A stretch of 12,911 nt of DNA, from contig JANQGC010000305.1 of the NCBI GenBank assembly GCA_028277515.1, positions 1 through 12,911 of the forward strand. The letters run 5' to 3'. The notes beneath the pieces are model-generated. The model ran no database searches. It saw only the letters and a program-made list of their open reading frames with translations, and was not told the origin of the DNA. The DNA is from Anaerolineae bacterium. GTDB lineage: Bacteria; Chloroflexota; Anaerolineae; Promineifilales; Promineifilaceae. Made by a program: the position numbers and the translations under genes. Shown piece by piece: positions 1 through 7,020 of this stretch; the stretch's first letter is position 1; each line of letters begins with the position of its first letter.

Positions 1-660
1 GACGAATACATTGCCATTCATGCCAATGGCGATTCCTCTAACATCATCGAACTGGCCAGCGCCACCGCCAGGGAAGCCGGCCTGGCAGTTGGCGGCGGCG
101 GTGCAAACTTCATAGCCTGTAGATGGATTAGCGGCGTCTACATTCCAACCCCCAGCAGCGATAAATGGTCCGCCGCTGCTTAGTATTTGCAGCCTATTAT
201 TTTCTCCATCAGCGACATATAAATTGCCGGCGCTGTCAACCGCCATTCCATTTATCTCATCAAACTGCCCGGCGCCCCCACCTTGAATACCGGCCTGGCA
301 AGCATTGCTACAGATTTCGAATTGGTTTGCGCCACTTGCGACGCCCCAACCCCACATCTCGATGAAATTTCCATCACGGTCAAAAATTTGGATGCGATGA
401 TTAGAAGCATCAGCAGTATAGACGCGGTTGCCATCAACTGTAATGCCGCTGGGGCTATCAAATTGATTTTCGGCCGTGCCTGTGCTGCCCCAGCTCAACA
501 AAAAATTGCCAAGCCCATCAAATTTTTGTACGCGATCGTTGGATTCCCCGGTTACATAAACATTGCCTTGATCATCCGTAGCGATGTAGGAGGGACTTTC
601 AAATTGACCGTCACCGGAGCCGGTTTCACCCCACTCATTTTGTAAGAGCGGAGGCCCTTG
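1..660 (-). repeat. NHL beta-propeller 3 (partial, residues ~1323 onward)
   Basis: Three blades and the start of a fourth are visible: PSYIATD, PSGITVD, INGMAVD and VRGIAIG. The window ends in the fourth. The preceding nt 661-729 encode the N-terminal half of a third SpaA-like module (TVLKETDPPGGQNFDF), so its C-terminal half is predicted outside the window, after about two more blades. Confidence 0.75.
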
Positions 661-3600
661 ACGTCCATCGAGGATGAAATCGAAGTTTTGCCCGCCGGGC
701 GGATCGGTCTCTTTAAGGACCGTGAGCGAGCTAACCTGCTCATTGATCAAGGTGCAATCTGTCTCCTGGCCGGCCGGCAGCAGTAAATCAATCGAACTGC
801 CTATCTGGGTAACCTCTGTAGCGCCGCAATTCGCTTCGCTTAAAATCCATCCTGGCGGCAAATCCTCGCTGATGCGTGTGTGCACATCGGAGGCTAGCAA
901 ATTATTAAATGATTGAGACTGCCCATCTTGCAGCGAACTGGTGCTGATCTTGACCAAACCATCATCCAGAGCAAATAGATGTCCTGCAGAATTGACGTCA
1001 AGATTACCCTCACCAATAGACAAACTATCTAATAGATAGGTTAAATCGTCCACCAGGCTGCCGGCGGTGTCGACCACCAGCAGCATGCCTGGGGATTCAC
1101 TTAATACATAGATGTTATTTAGAGCATCAATGGCCAGGGCAATAGGTTCCTCAAATAAACCCGGCGCAAGCTCACCAAAGTAGGTGCCATCCGCTTCAAA
1201 AATTTGCACATTGTCATTTGCTTTGTCGGCAATATAGGCCCGGTCAGAGGGGCCGATAATGATGGCCGAGGGAGAATCAAATTGACCGGGCCCGCTCCCT
1301 GCTGCTCCCGCCTGGCAGGGACCTGGGGCTGTACAGATTTCAAAGCCTGCGCCGCCCCCGGGGTCGACATCCCAGCCATAGGTGAGCAAGAAGTTACCAC
1401 TGCTGTCGAATTTTTGTGCCCTGTTGTTATTGTTTTCAAGGATGTATATATTGCCGCTGTTGTCCACAGCAACATCGCCAGGAAAAAATAACTGACCGGC
1501 GCCTGACCCTGCTGTACCGGTCTTGCAATCGGCCGCTACAGTACAGACTTCAAAATCCGTATCCCCATTGCCGGCGATCACATCCCAGCCGGCCGCCCAA
1601 AGGAAATTTCCGCCGGCATCAAACTTTTGAATGCGCTGATTGATACTTTCGCTGACGATAATATCGTCATTGTTGGGATCAGCAGCCATGGCAGTAATGT
1701 TATTAAATTGTCCACCTAATGCGCCTGCCTCACCAAACGATATTAAGCCAATTAAATCGGGGTCATATTTTAAAATCTCATCAAATTGGCGAGAGCCAAC
1801 CAATATATTATCTGAACCATCTACAGCCAAACTATTGAGTGGTAAATTCTGATCCGGTTTTTCATAAAATTGGGTCACAGCGATATCAAAACTTTGGGTA
1901 TCATCACCAATAACCTCCTTGATCACATTCAAATCGGCACGAGAGTTGTTTTGGAAGGTACAGGTGATGTCGGAGCCAAGTTCGACCGGGATAATGACCC
2001 CGTTTTCAATTTGCTCAAGGATGAGGTTTTGATCGCCCTCTTGGCAGATGATGCCGCCCGGTTCCTGCAGCAGCCAGTTTTCAGGCAGCAGTTCGCTGAT
2101 ACTATAGTTTCCCTGCGGGGCGATTATTGACTGATATTGGGGGATGCCGTCCTCATCATCGGGAAAAGCTTCATCCAAAACCAGATCAACCGTTGAAAAC
2201 AACACCACTTGAAACCCACCCACGCTGACAAACACCTGGTCTGAACTTTTTACTGCCAGGCCCCTTGCTCTACCTCCTACATTCCATTGGTTTAGGAAGC
2301 TGCCGCTGCTGGAAAAAACCTGCACCCGATTATTGAATAAATCCGCAACATATATTTGGTTCAGGCTGTCAACATCGACGCCAACTGGGCCATCGAACAT
2401 GCCCGGCCCATTCCCAAAGCTGCCCCATTGGGTGAGAAATAGGCCATCATCACTAAAAATTTGCACCCGATGATTGCTCCTTTCGGCCACAATGACCCGC
2501 CCGCCGCCATCGACAGCGATGCCTTCAGGATTTCGAAATCCACCCGGATCGGCGCTAAAACTACCGGCCTGGCAGCCGGTTATACAAATTTCGGCCGCAC
2601 TGCCCCCGTTGACATCAAAACCCCACATGCGCAGAAAATTGCCGACAGCATCAAACTTCTGCACACGGTTGTTGCCCCGTTCAACGACGTAAATATTGCC
2701 GGCATTATCAACGGCAAGGTCATAGGGCTGGTCAAACTGTCCTTCGGCCGAGCCGCTGCTGCCAAATGTCAATAAATGATTGCCGCTGCCGTCGAATTTC
2801 TGTATACGATCATTGTCAGAATCGGCCACATAGACATTATCCGAACTGTCCACTGTCACGCCTCGGGGATTGTCAAACTGACCATCGGAAGTGCCAAAAC
2901 CACCCCACTGCAGCAAAAATTGACCATTGGCATCGAATTTTTGGATGATATCCTTGCCGCTATTACTGACAAACAGTTGTTCACTTGAATCAACGTCCAT
3001 ACCTTCAACATTGGCAAAAGATCCACCGAATAGATTGGAGCCGAATATCTCAAGTCCAGGAACAAACGGCCTGACAAAGGGCAGATCGGTCTCGAAGATG
3101 AAGTTGGTGCCATCCTGTGGGTCGGCCTCCTTGACGATGGTCACCAGGCCACCGTCCAGTTCATAAGCGCCGATGTCGCAGTCCGCTCCCTGCGGGCGGG
3201 TGACACCGCGCTGGTCGACGCTGTTCACCGGATCGCTGGTGCAGCTTGCCGTGTTCGCTGCATTGAAGGCATCGCTAGTAGGCAAGATAGCATGGGTCAA
3301 CGTCGGACCGCCGTTGCCGGCCAGCGGCTGAAGAAGGGCGCTGCCATCTTGGATGTCGTTGGGTTCCATAAAGCCGCAAGTTGTGCCGCTTTCCAGGTTG
3401 TGGTCATCAGATTGCAAAGAATTGGCATTATGTAGATAACAATCTTCCTCGTTGCGCTGATCGGCGACTATAGAATTTTCGATAAAGGCAATAGCACTGT
3501 CGTCATCAACAACATTAATGTAAATCCCAGACCCGGAATCTTCCGCAAAGTTATCGGTGACGGTAATGTTAATCAGATTAGCTTCGTTTTCATCATTAAT

Positions 3601-4626
3601 ATAAATTGCGCCGCCGTCATCAGCGACGTTGCCGCTGAAGGTGCTGTTAACGGCATTCAATGTGGATGGTTGGAAGATTGTTATATCTTCGAAATCTTCT
3701 TCTCCTGCCATATAGATGCCGCCACCGCTATACCCAGCGAAGTTGTTGATCACGGCCGAGCGGTCCAGGTTGAGAATACTACTGATGATAAGATATATGC
3801 CCCCGCCTAAACCGAAATCATTGGCAATATTATCGTTTAAGGTGCTCTCGGTGATGGTTAGTTCGATTCCAAACAGTGCCATGCCCCCCGCAAATGATGA
3901 TACATTGTGGGAAATGATGCTGTTATCGATCGAACCCATCCCACCAATAAGGGTCAAACCGCCGGCATTATTTTCAATTGTCGAATTGAAGGAGACGCTG
4001 CTGTCGTTCATGGTGAATTCAGCACCACTTCGATGTATGCCACCGCCTGCTAGATTATAAATAATTTGACTGTTTTCAACGGTCAGGTTGCCAATGGCCC
4101 GAATCCCACCGCCGAAACCATCCGGATTGCCATCGCGCACGGTGATGCCTTGAATGGTAAGCGATAGGTTTCGGTTTTCCTCGGGATCTAAATCTATAAC
4201 GCGATTACCGCTGCCAGGCGTTGTGGGATCCCCTAAACCATTACGAATGATGGTCAGGTCACTGCCTGCACCTTGAATGGTCAATGTGTCGGTGATATCG
4301 AGATCGCCACCAAGGTTTAAATCATCATTAAACCCTGGCGGCAAATCAAGGGTATAAACCCCGCCAGGGAGGATGATCGTGTCGTCACCTGTGCCTGCAT
4401 CGCAGTCACCGGATGTCGTGTCTGAATCGGTGTTGGCATTATTGATTGCTTCGCGCAGGGTGCACAGGTTGTCGCCGGCGATCAGGTTATCGTCGGTTGA
4501 GTCCACCGTGATCACCGCCAGGGCAAAGAGCTGCCGATAGGCGATGAGGATGGTGAGGATGATGGCAATGAGGATGCCGGCAAGAATCAAAGGGCGAGAA
4601 TCGGTGCTGCGAATCGAGGTTGTCAT
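1..4626 (-). CDS. Giant secreted CSLREA / beta-helix / NHL-propeller surface protein (partial, C-terminus outside window)
   Basis: I read this frame codon by codon and found no stop from the ATG at 4626 to position 1, giving at least 1542 residues with the C-terminus missing. An AGGAGG (4634-4639) lies 7 nt before the ATG. Residues 12-30 are hydrophobic and end near an ALA (35-37) signal-peptidase-like site, so export is likely. Residues 55-62 hold the CSLREA-type motif CTLREAIN. Residues about 80-430 are a beta-helix rich in GGGIY/GNV-type turns. CDIGAYEL (483-490) is the usual end of choice-of-anchor-Q/CSLREA domains. From 491 on, SpaA-like modules alternate with NHL propellers bearing motifs such as NRVQKFD.SGNFLL and P.GIAVD..GN.YVAD. 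Such proteins are usually extracellular adhesion or matrix proteins; the ligand cannot be read from sequence. No cell-wall or sorting anchor is visible because the end is missing. Confidence 0.93.
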   Translation of the reverse strand, partial: MTTSIRSTDSRPLILAGILIAIILTILIAYRQLFALAVITVDSTDDNLIAGDNLCTLREAINNANTDSDTTSGDCDAGTGDDTIILPGGVYTLDLPPGFNDDLNLGGDLDITDTLTIQGAGSDLTIIRNGLGDPTTPGSGNRVIDLDPEENRNLSLTIQGITVRDGNPDGFGGGIRAIGNLTVENSQIIYNLAGGGIHRSGAEFTMNDSSVSFNSTIENNAGGLTLIGGMGSIDNSIISHNVSSFAGGMALFGIELTITESTLNDNIANDFGLGGGIYLIISSILNLDRSAVINNFAGYSGGGIYMAGEEDFEDITIFQPSTLNAVNSTFSGNVADDGGAIYINDENEANLINITVTDNFAEDSGSGIYINVVDDDSAIAFIENSIVADQRNEEDCYLHNANSLQSDDHNLESGTTCGFMEPNDIQDGSALLQPLAGNGGPTLTHAILPTSDAFNAANTASCTSDPVNSVDQRGVTRPQGADCDIGAYELDGGLVTIVKEADPQDGTNFIFETDLPFVRPFVPGLEIFGSNLFGGSFANVEGMDVDSSEQLFVSNSGKDIIQKFDANGQFLLQWGGFGTSDGQFDNPRGVTVDSSDNVYVADSDNDRIQKFDGSGNHLLTFGSSGSAEGQFDQPYDLAVDNAGNIYVVERGNNRVQKFDAVGNFLRMWGFDVNGGSAAEICITGCQAGSFSADPGGFRNPEGIAVDGGGRVIVAERSNHRVQIFSDDGLFLTQWGSFGNGPGMFDGPVGVDVDSLNQIYVADLFNNRVQVFSSSGSFLNQWNVGGRARGLAVKSSDQVFVSVGGFQVVLFSTVDLVLDEAFPDDEDGIPQYQSIIAPQGNYSISELLPENWLLQEPGGIICQEGDQNLILEQIENGVIIPVELGSDITCTFQNNSRADLNVIKEVIGDDTQSFDIAVTQFYEKPDQNLPLNSLAVDGSDNILVGSRQFDEILKYDPDLIGLISFGEAGALGGQFNNITAMAADPNNDDIIVSESINQRIQKFDAGGNFLWAAGWDVIAGNGDTDFEVCTVAADCKTGTAGSGAGQLFFPGDVAVDNSGNIYILENNNNRAQKFDSSGNFLLTYGWDVDPGGGAGFEICTAPGPCQAGAAGSGPGQFDSPSAIIIGPSDRAYIADKANDNVQIFEADGTYFGELAPGLFEEPIALAIDALNNIYVLSESPGMLLVVDTAGSLVDDLTYLLDSLSIGEGNLDVNSAGHLFALDDGLVKISTSSLQDGQSQSFNNLLASDVHTRISEDLPPGWILSEANCGATEVTQIGSSIDLLLPAGQETDCTLINEQVSSLTVLKETDPPGGQNFDFILDGRQGPPLLQNEWGETGSGDGQFESPSYIATDDQGNVYVTGESNDRVQKFDGLGNFLLSWGSTGTAENQFDSPSGITVDGNRVYTADASNHRIQIFDRDGNFIEMWGWGVASGANQFEICSNACQAGIQGGGAGQFDEINGMAVDSAGNLYVADGENNRLQILSSGGPFIAAGGWNVDAANPSTGYEVCTAAANCQAGFPGGGAGQFDDVRGIAIGMNGNVFV
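937..1875 (-). repeat. NHL beta-propeller 2 (six blades, residues ~918-1230)
   Basis: Six more divergent blade cores are visible: LNSLAVD, ITAMAAD, PGDVAVD, PSAIIIG, PIALAID and EGNLDVN. The last one, ending in GHLFALDDGLVKIS, is degenerate. Two blades carry a paired-cysteine insert (FEVCT....C and FEICT....C). The propeller interrupts the second SpaA-like module (N-terminal half nt 1876-1938, C-terminal half nt 730-936). Confidence 0.75.
2161..3087 (-). repeat. NHL beta-propeller 1 (six blades, residues ~514-822)
   Basis: Six blade cores can be counted: VEGMDVD, PRGVTVD, PYDLAVD, PEGIAVD, PVGVDVD and ARGLAVK, each followed by a strand like NIYVVE or VYVAD and then an RVQKFD-type strand. Six blades is a normal closed NHL propeller. 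It sits inside a SpaA-like module, whose N-terminal half (nt 3088-3162) and C-terminal half (nt 1939-2160) flank it. Confidence 0.8.
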
Positions 4627-4633
4627 GATAGTT

Positions 4634-4639
4634 CCTCCT
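4634..4639 (-). promoter_or_regulatory. Ribosome binding site of the surface protein
   Basis: On the minus strand this reads AGGAGG, a full consensus Shine-Dalgarno, 7 nt from the ATG at 4626. It fixes the start of the giant gene. Confidence 0.85.
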
Positions 4640-4656
4640 GGTGGGGAATCTTTAAT

Positions 4657-4689
4657 CAGTGAGCAGTAAACAGTTGGCAGTGACGCAGT
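4657..4689. repeat. CAGTNNN heptamer tandem array
   Basis: CAGT occurs at 4657, 4664, 4671, 4678 and 4686: four steps of 7, 7, 7 and 8 nt. This is a short degenerate heptamer array in the probable 5' leader of the surface-protein gene, just upstream of its AGGAGG. Heptameric short tandem repeats are a known class in bacterial intergenic DNA. A function here is not evident. Confidence 0.6.
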
Positions 4690-4868
4690 CCGAAAAGACA
4701 AACACGGCCGGATCATGAGTGGATAATAACGATTTTAATGAGTTTTTCTGTTTTTGACCATTTAAATCCATTGTAAATGTAGTGGGCGAATCTTACAGGG
4801 ATTATTACGAGGGGAGTGGGCAAGTAGCGGGTGTGCGAGTGGCGAATTCATCGTCATCGAATGTGGTC
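4690..4868. other. Divergent intergenic region, no gene seen
   Basis: With its flanking sites, this makes up the 306-nt gap between the surface protein and the TetR gene. It contains an AT-rich stretch (about 4725-4780), one further TTGACC half-site-like hexamer (4754-4759) and one CGGCCG (4705-4710). I could not assign a convincing minus-strand promoter for the surface gene, and saw no small coding frame with a ribosome binding site. Confidence 0.5.
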
Positions 4869-4897
4869 TTGACCTGCGGTCATGTATCTGGTACTAT
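4869..4897 (+). promoter_or_regulatory. Sigma70-like promoter of the tetR-glycosyltransferase unit
   Basis: TTGACC (4869-4874) is followed after exactly 17 nt by TACTAT (4892-4897), which would start transcription near 4904, about 29 nt before the TetR ATG. A second -10-like TATAAT lies at 4911-4916 but has no good -35 element. The -35 overlaps TGACC/GGTC half-sites: GGTC-TT-GACC (4865-4874), and TGACC-TGC-GGTCA (4870-4882). A repressor bound there would block the polymerase. Confidence 0.5.
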
Positions 4898-4923
4898 TTG
4901 ACTAAATATGTATAATTGGTCAA
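4898..4923. promoter_or_regulatory. Candidate TetR operator (imperfect palindrome)
   Basis: TTGACTAAAT and AATTGGTCAA flank a 6-nt centre. Eight of ten positions of the two arms are complementary, giving a 26-bp palindrome with TTGAC/GTCAA ends. Its size and position, between the -10 element and the tetR start codon, fit an autoregulatory TetR-family operator. That function is inferred. Confidence 0.5.
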
Positions 4924-4932
4924 TAAGTCATC

Positions 4933-5595
4933 ATGTCTGAGAATCAAGAACGAGAAAAACGTATTCTATCCACCGCATCGGAGTTGTTCATCTACTATGG
5001 ATATGACAAAACAACGGTCAGCGATATCGCCGACCAGGCGGGGGTCAGCAAAGGGGCGATCTATCTCCATTTCTCCAGTAAGGAAGATCTCCTGGAAGCC
5101 CTGATCATCCGCGAAACTCAATCCTATGCAGAATCGTGGCTGGCGGCCATCGAGGCTGATCCCGCCGGCGGCACCATTGGCGGCATGTATAAAAATATAT
5201 TATCCGCCTTGAAAAGCAGTCCTTTCATGGCCGCCATGTTCAGCCAGGACGGCCGCATCCTGGGCAACTATCTGCGCAAACCGGACAACTTCTTTCGCCA
5301 GGAACAGTTCCAGGGAACACGCCACCAATTTTTGCAGGCTATGCAGCAGGCCGGGGTCATTCGCGATGACATCGACCCTAAGGTTTTGGCGCACATCATC
5401 AACATGATCGCCTATGGGCTGTTGGGTGTGGAAGAAGTTCTCCACAAAGATGAAATTCCCCCCCTGGAGGATGTCATTGACACAATTGCGTTGATTATGG
5501 ACCGCGCCTTGTCCCCGGAAAATGGGGCAGACAATGCCCAAGGGAAAGCCATATTACGGCAGTTCGCCGAACAACAAAGGCAGACAGTGATATGA
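4933..5595 (+). CDS. TetR/AcrR family transcriptional regulator
   Basis: A 220-residue protein of normal TetR length. The N-terminal DNA-binding domain is clear: about residues 9-55 include LFIYYGYDKTTVSDIADQAG and VSKGAIYLHFSSKEDLL, the classic helix-turn-helix followed by the YxHFxxKexL segment. Residues about 60-205 form the helical ligand-binding and dimerisation domain, which is poorly conserved, so the effector cannot be named. An in-frame TAA at 4924 makes the ATG at 4933 the first possible ATG. No Shine-Dalgarno precedes it, so the leader may be very short or translation weak. Its stop overlaps the next start as ATGA. It most likely represses its own promoter and the downstream glycosyltransferase. 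Confidence 0.93.
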   Translation: MSENQEREKRILSTASELFIYYGYDKTTVSDIADQAGVSKGAIYLHFSSKEDLLEALIIRETQSYAESWLAAIEADPAGGTIGGMYKNILSALKSSPFMAAMFSQDGRILGNYLRKPDNFFRQEQFQGTRHQFLQAMQQAGVIRDDIDPKVLAHIINMIAYGLLGVEEVLHKDEIPPLEDVIDTIALIMDRALSPENGADNAQGKAILRQFAEQQRQTVI

Positions 5596-6887
5596 AAGTT
5601 TTTATTAACACATTTGGATCGCGCGGCGATGTTCAGCCTTATGTAGCCTTGGGTAAAGGACTGGCGGCCGATGGACATGAGGTCACCGTATGCACGGCCG
5701 AAAGCTTTGCACCCTTCATCACCGAAAATGGCCTGAACTACGGTTATATGACGGATGAACTGCTGCAATTGGTGGACACGGACATCGGCCGTGAAGCGGT
5801 GGAAGAAACCGTCGGTGTCATCGGTTCGCTCAAGACAATGGCCAAATTAACCAAAATGGCCATGCCGCTCAACCGGCAGATGATCATCGACTCCTGGAAC
5901 GCCGCGCAAAAAGCACAGCCCGACCTGGTCATCTACCATCCCAAAGCGTTGGGCGCTGTTTCCATCGCCGAGGCGTTTGATGCGCCGGCGGTGATGGCTG
6001 TATTGATGCCCATGATGGCCCCAACGGCCGAATTCCCACCCATTGGCCTACCCCAGCTTAACCTTGGCGGTTGGTATAACAAACTGGGTTATAAGCTGAT
6101 CGGCCTGGGCTTCCGTCCCTATATCAAAACCGTCAATGAGCTGCGGCAAGAGATAATGGGCTTGCCTGAATTACCCAAAGGGAGTGGCATGACGGCCACG
6201 GCTGATGGGAAGATCGTGCCAATTATGCATGGCTTCAGCCCCCATGTCATCTCCCCACCCTCTGACTGGCCGGCATCAGCCGTCTGCACCGGTTACTGGT
6301 TTCTCGATCAGGGGCAGGATTGGCAGCCTTCGGCCGAACTCCAGGCCTTCCTCGCGGCCGGCGATCCGCCGGTTTATGCCGGATTTGGATCGATGGCCGG
6401 TAAAAATCCGCAGCGCCTGGCCAACATCGTGATTGAATCCATACAACAAGCTGGACTGCGCGCCATCATCGCTACCGGATGGGGCGGATTGAAAACCGGC
6501 GCTCTGCCGGACAACATTTTCCAGATCGATAAAGCGCCCCATGATTGGCTGTTCCCACGCATGTCGGCGGTCATCCATCATGGGGGAGCAGGCACAACCG
6601 CCGCCGGTCTGCGCGCCGGACGGCCGACCCTGATCTGCTCCTTTATGGGTGACCAGCCTTTCTGGGGCAAAAAGGTATATGATTTGGGCGTTGGCCCGCA
6701 GCATATCCCGCAGAAAAAGCTGACGGTAGAAAAGTTGACATTTGCCCTGAATGAATTAACCAGGGATATTACTATGCGTCAAACGGCCGAAGAATTAGGC
6801 CGGAAAATACAGGCGGAAGATGGGGTTGAGACGGCCGTAAAATTTATCTACAACATTATCGAAACCCAATCTACCTCCATAACTTAA
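5592..6887 (+). CDS. GT1-type glycosyltransferase (UDP-glucosyltransferase / macrolide- or sterol-glycosyltransferase-like)
   Basis: A 431-residue GT-B fold enzyme of typical length. The N-terminus has the acceptor-domain start GSRGDVQPYVALGKGL (residues 9-24). The C-terminal donor domain has HHGGAGTTAAGLRAGRP beginning at H329, and GDQPFWG with D354-Q355, the donor-sugar contacts of the GT1/GT28-like group related to sterol glucosyltransferases and bacterial macrolide glucosyltransferases. No signal peptide is seen, so it is cytosolic or membrane-peripheral. It would transfer a nucleotide-activated sugar to a small hydrophobic acceptor such as a lipid, sterol-like compound or xenobiotic. It starts in the tetR stop (ATGA) with only a weak AAAGG (5576-5580), so translation is probably coupled to tetR. 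Acceptor unknown. Confidence 0.9.
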   Translation: MKVFINTFGSRGDVQPYVALGKGLAADGHEVTVCTAESFAPFITENGLNYGYMTDELLQLVDTDIGREAVEETVGVIGSLKTMAKLTKMAMPLNRQMIIDSWNAAQKAQPDLVIYHPKALGAVSIAEAFDAPAVMAVLMPMMAPTAEFPPIGLPQLNLGGWYNKLGYKLIGLGFRPYIKTVNELRQEIMGLPELPKGSGMTATADGKIVPIMHGFSPHVISPPSDWPASAVCTGYWFLDQGQDWQPSAELQAFLAAGDPPVYAGFGSMAGKNPQRLANIVIESIQQAGLRAIIATGWGGLKTGALPDNIFQIDKAPHDWLFPRMSAVIHHGGAGTTAAGLRAGRPTLICSFMGDQPFWGKKVYDLGVGPQHIPQKKLTVEKLTFALNELTRDITMRQTAEELGRKIQAEDGVETAVKFIYNIIETQSTSIT

Positions 6888-6914
6888 CCCTGCTGTCAGG
6901 ATTAGGCCATCCTG

Positions 6915-6973
6915 TAAGTAGGCATCCTCAGATGCCGGTCCGGAAAAGCCGCGCATCTGAGGATACGCACTTA
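6915..6973. terminator. Large inverted repeat between convergent genes, probable bidirectional terminator
   Basis: ATCCTCAGATGC (6924-6935) and GCATCTGAGGAT (6953-6964) are perfect 12-bp arms around a 17-nt loop. The stem can be extended by TAAGT (6915-6919) with ACTTA (6969-6973). It lies in the 133-nt gap between the plus-strand glycosyltransferase and the minus-strand MgtC-like gene, where a shared terminator is expected. There is no strong T-run on either side, so a Rho-independent mechanism is not certain. Confidence 0.55.
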
Positions 6974-7020
6974 TCCTAATAGCCGCATTAATTAGCAAAG
7001 GTTCAAAAACCGGCAAAAAC

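Noticed and set aside
165..4060. Many plus-strand frames (e.g. 283-645, 1204-1491, 2461-2775, 3716-4060)
   Set aside because: They are antisense readings of the single continuous minus-strand surface-protein gene, which has recognisable motifs throughout. None has a ribosome binding site or family motif.
1..4626. CRISPR-like or tandem DNA array in the repeat-rich gene
   Set aside because: The periodicity is at protein level (NHL blades of about 45-65 residues, divergent in sequence). There are no identical short repeats with uniform spacers.
4916..5104. Plus-strand 62-codon frame overlapping the tetR start
   Set aside because: It starts at a TTG inside the operator-like palindrome and is out of frame with the unmistakable TetR helix-turn-helix.
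6276..6704. Minus-strand 142-codon frame opposite the glycosyltransferase
   Set aside because: It is a shadow of the clearly coding GT1 donor domain and has no family motif of its own.
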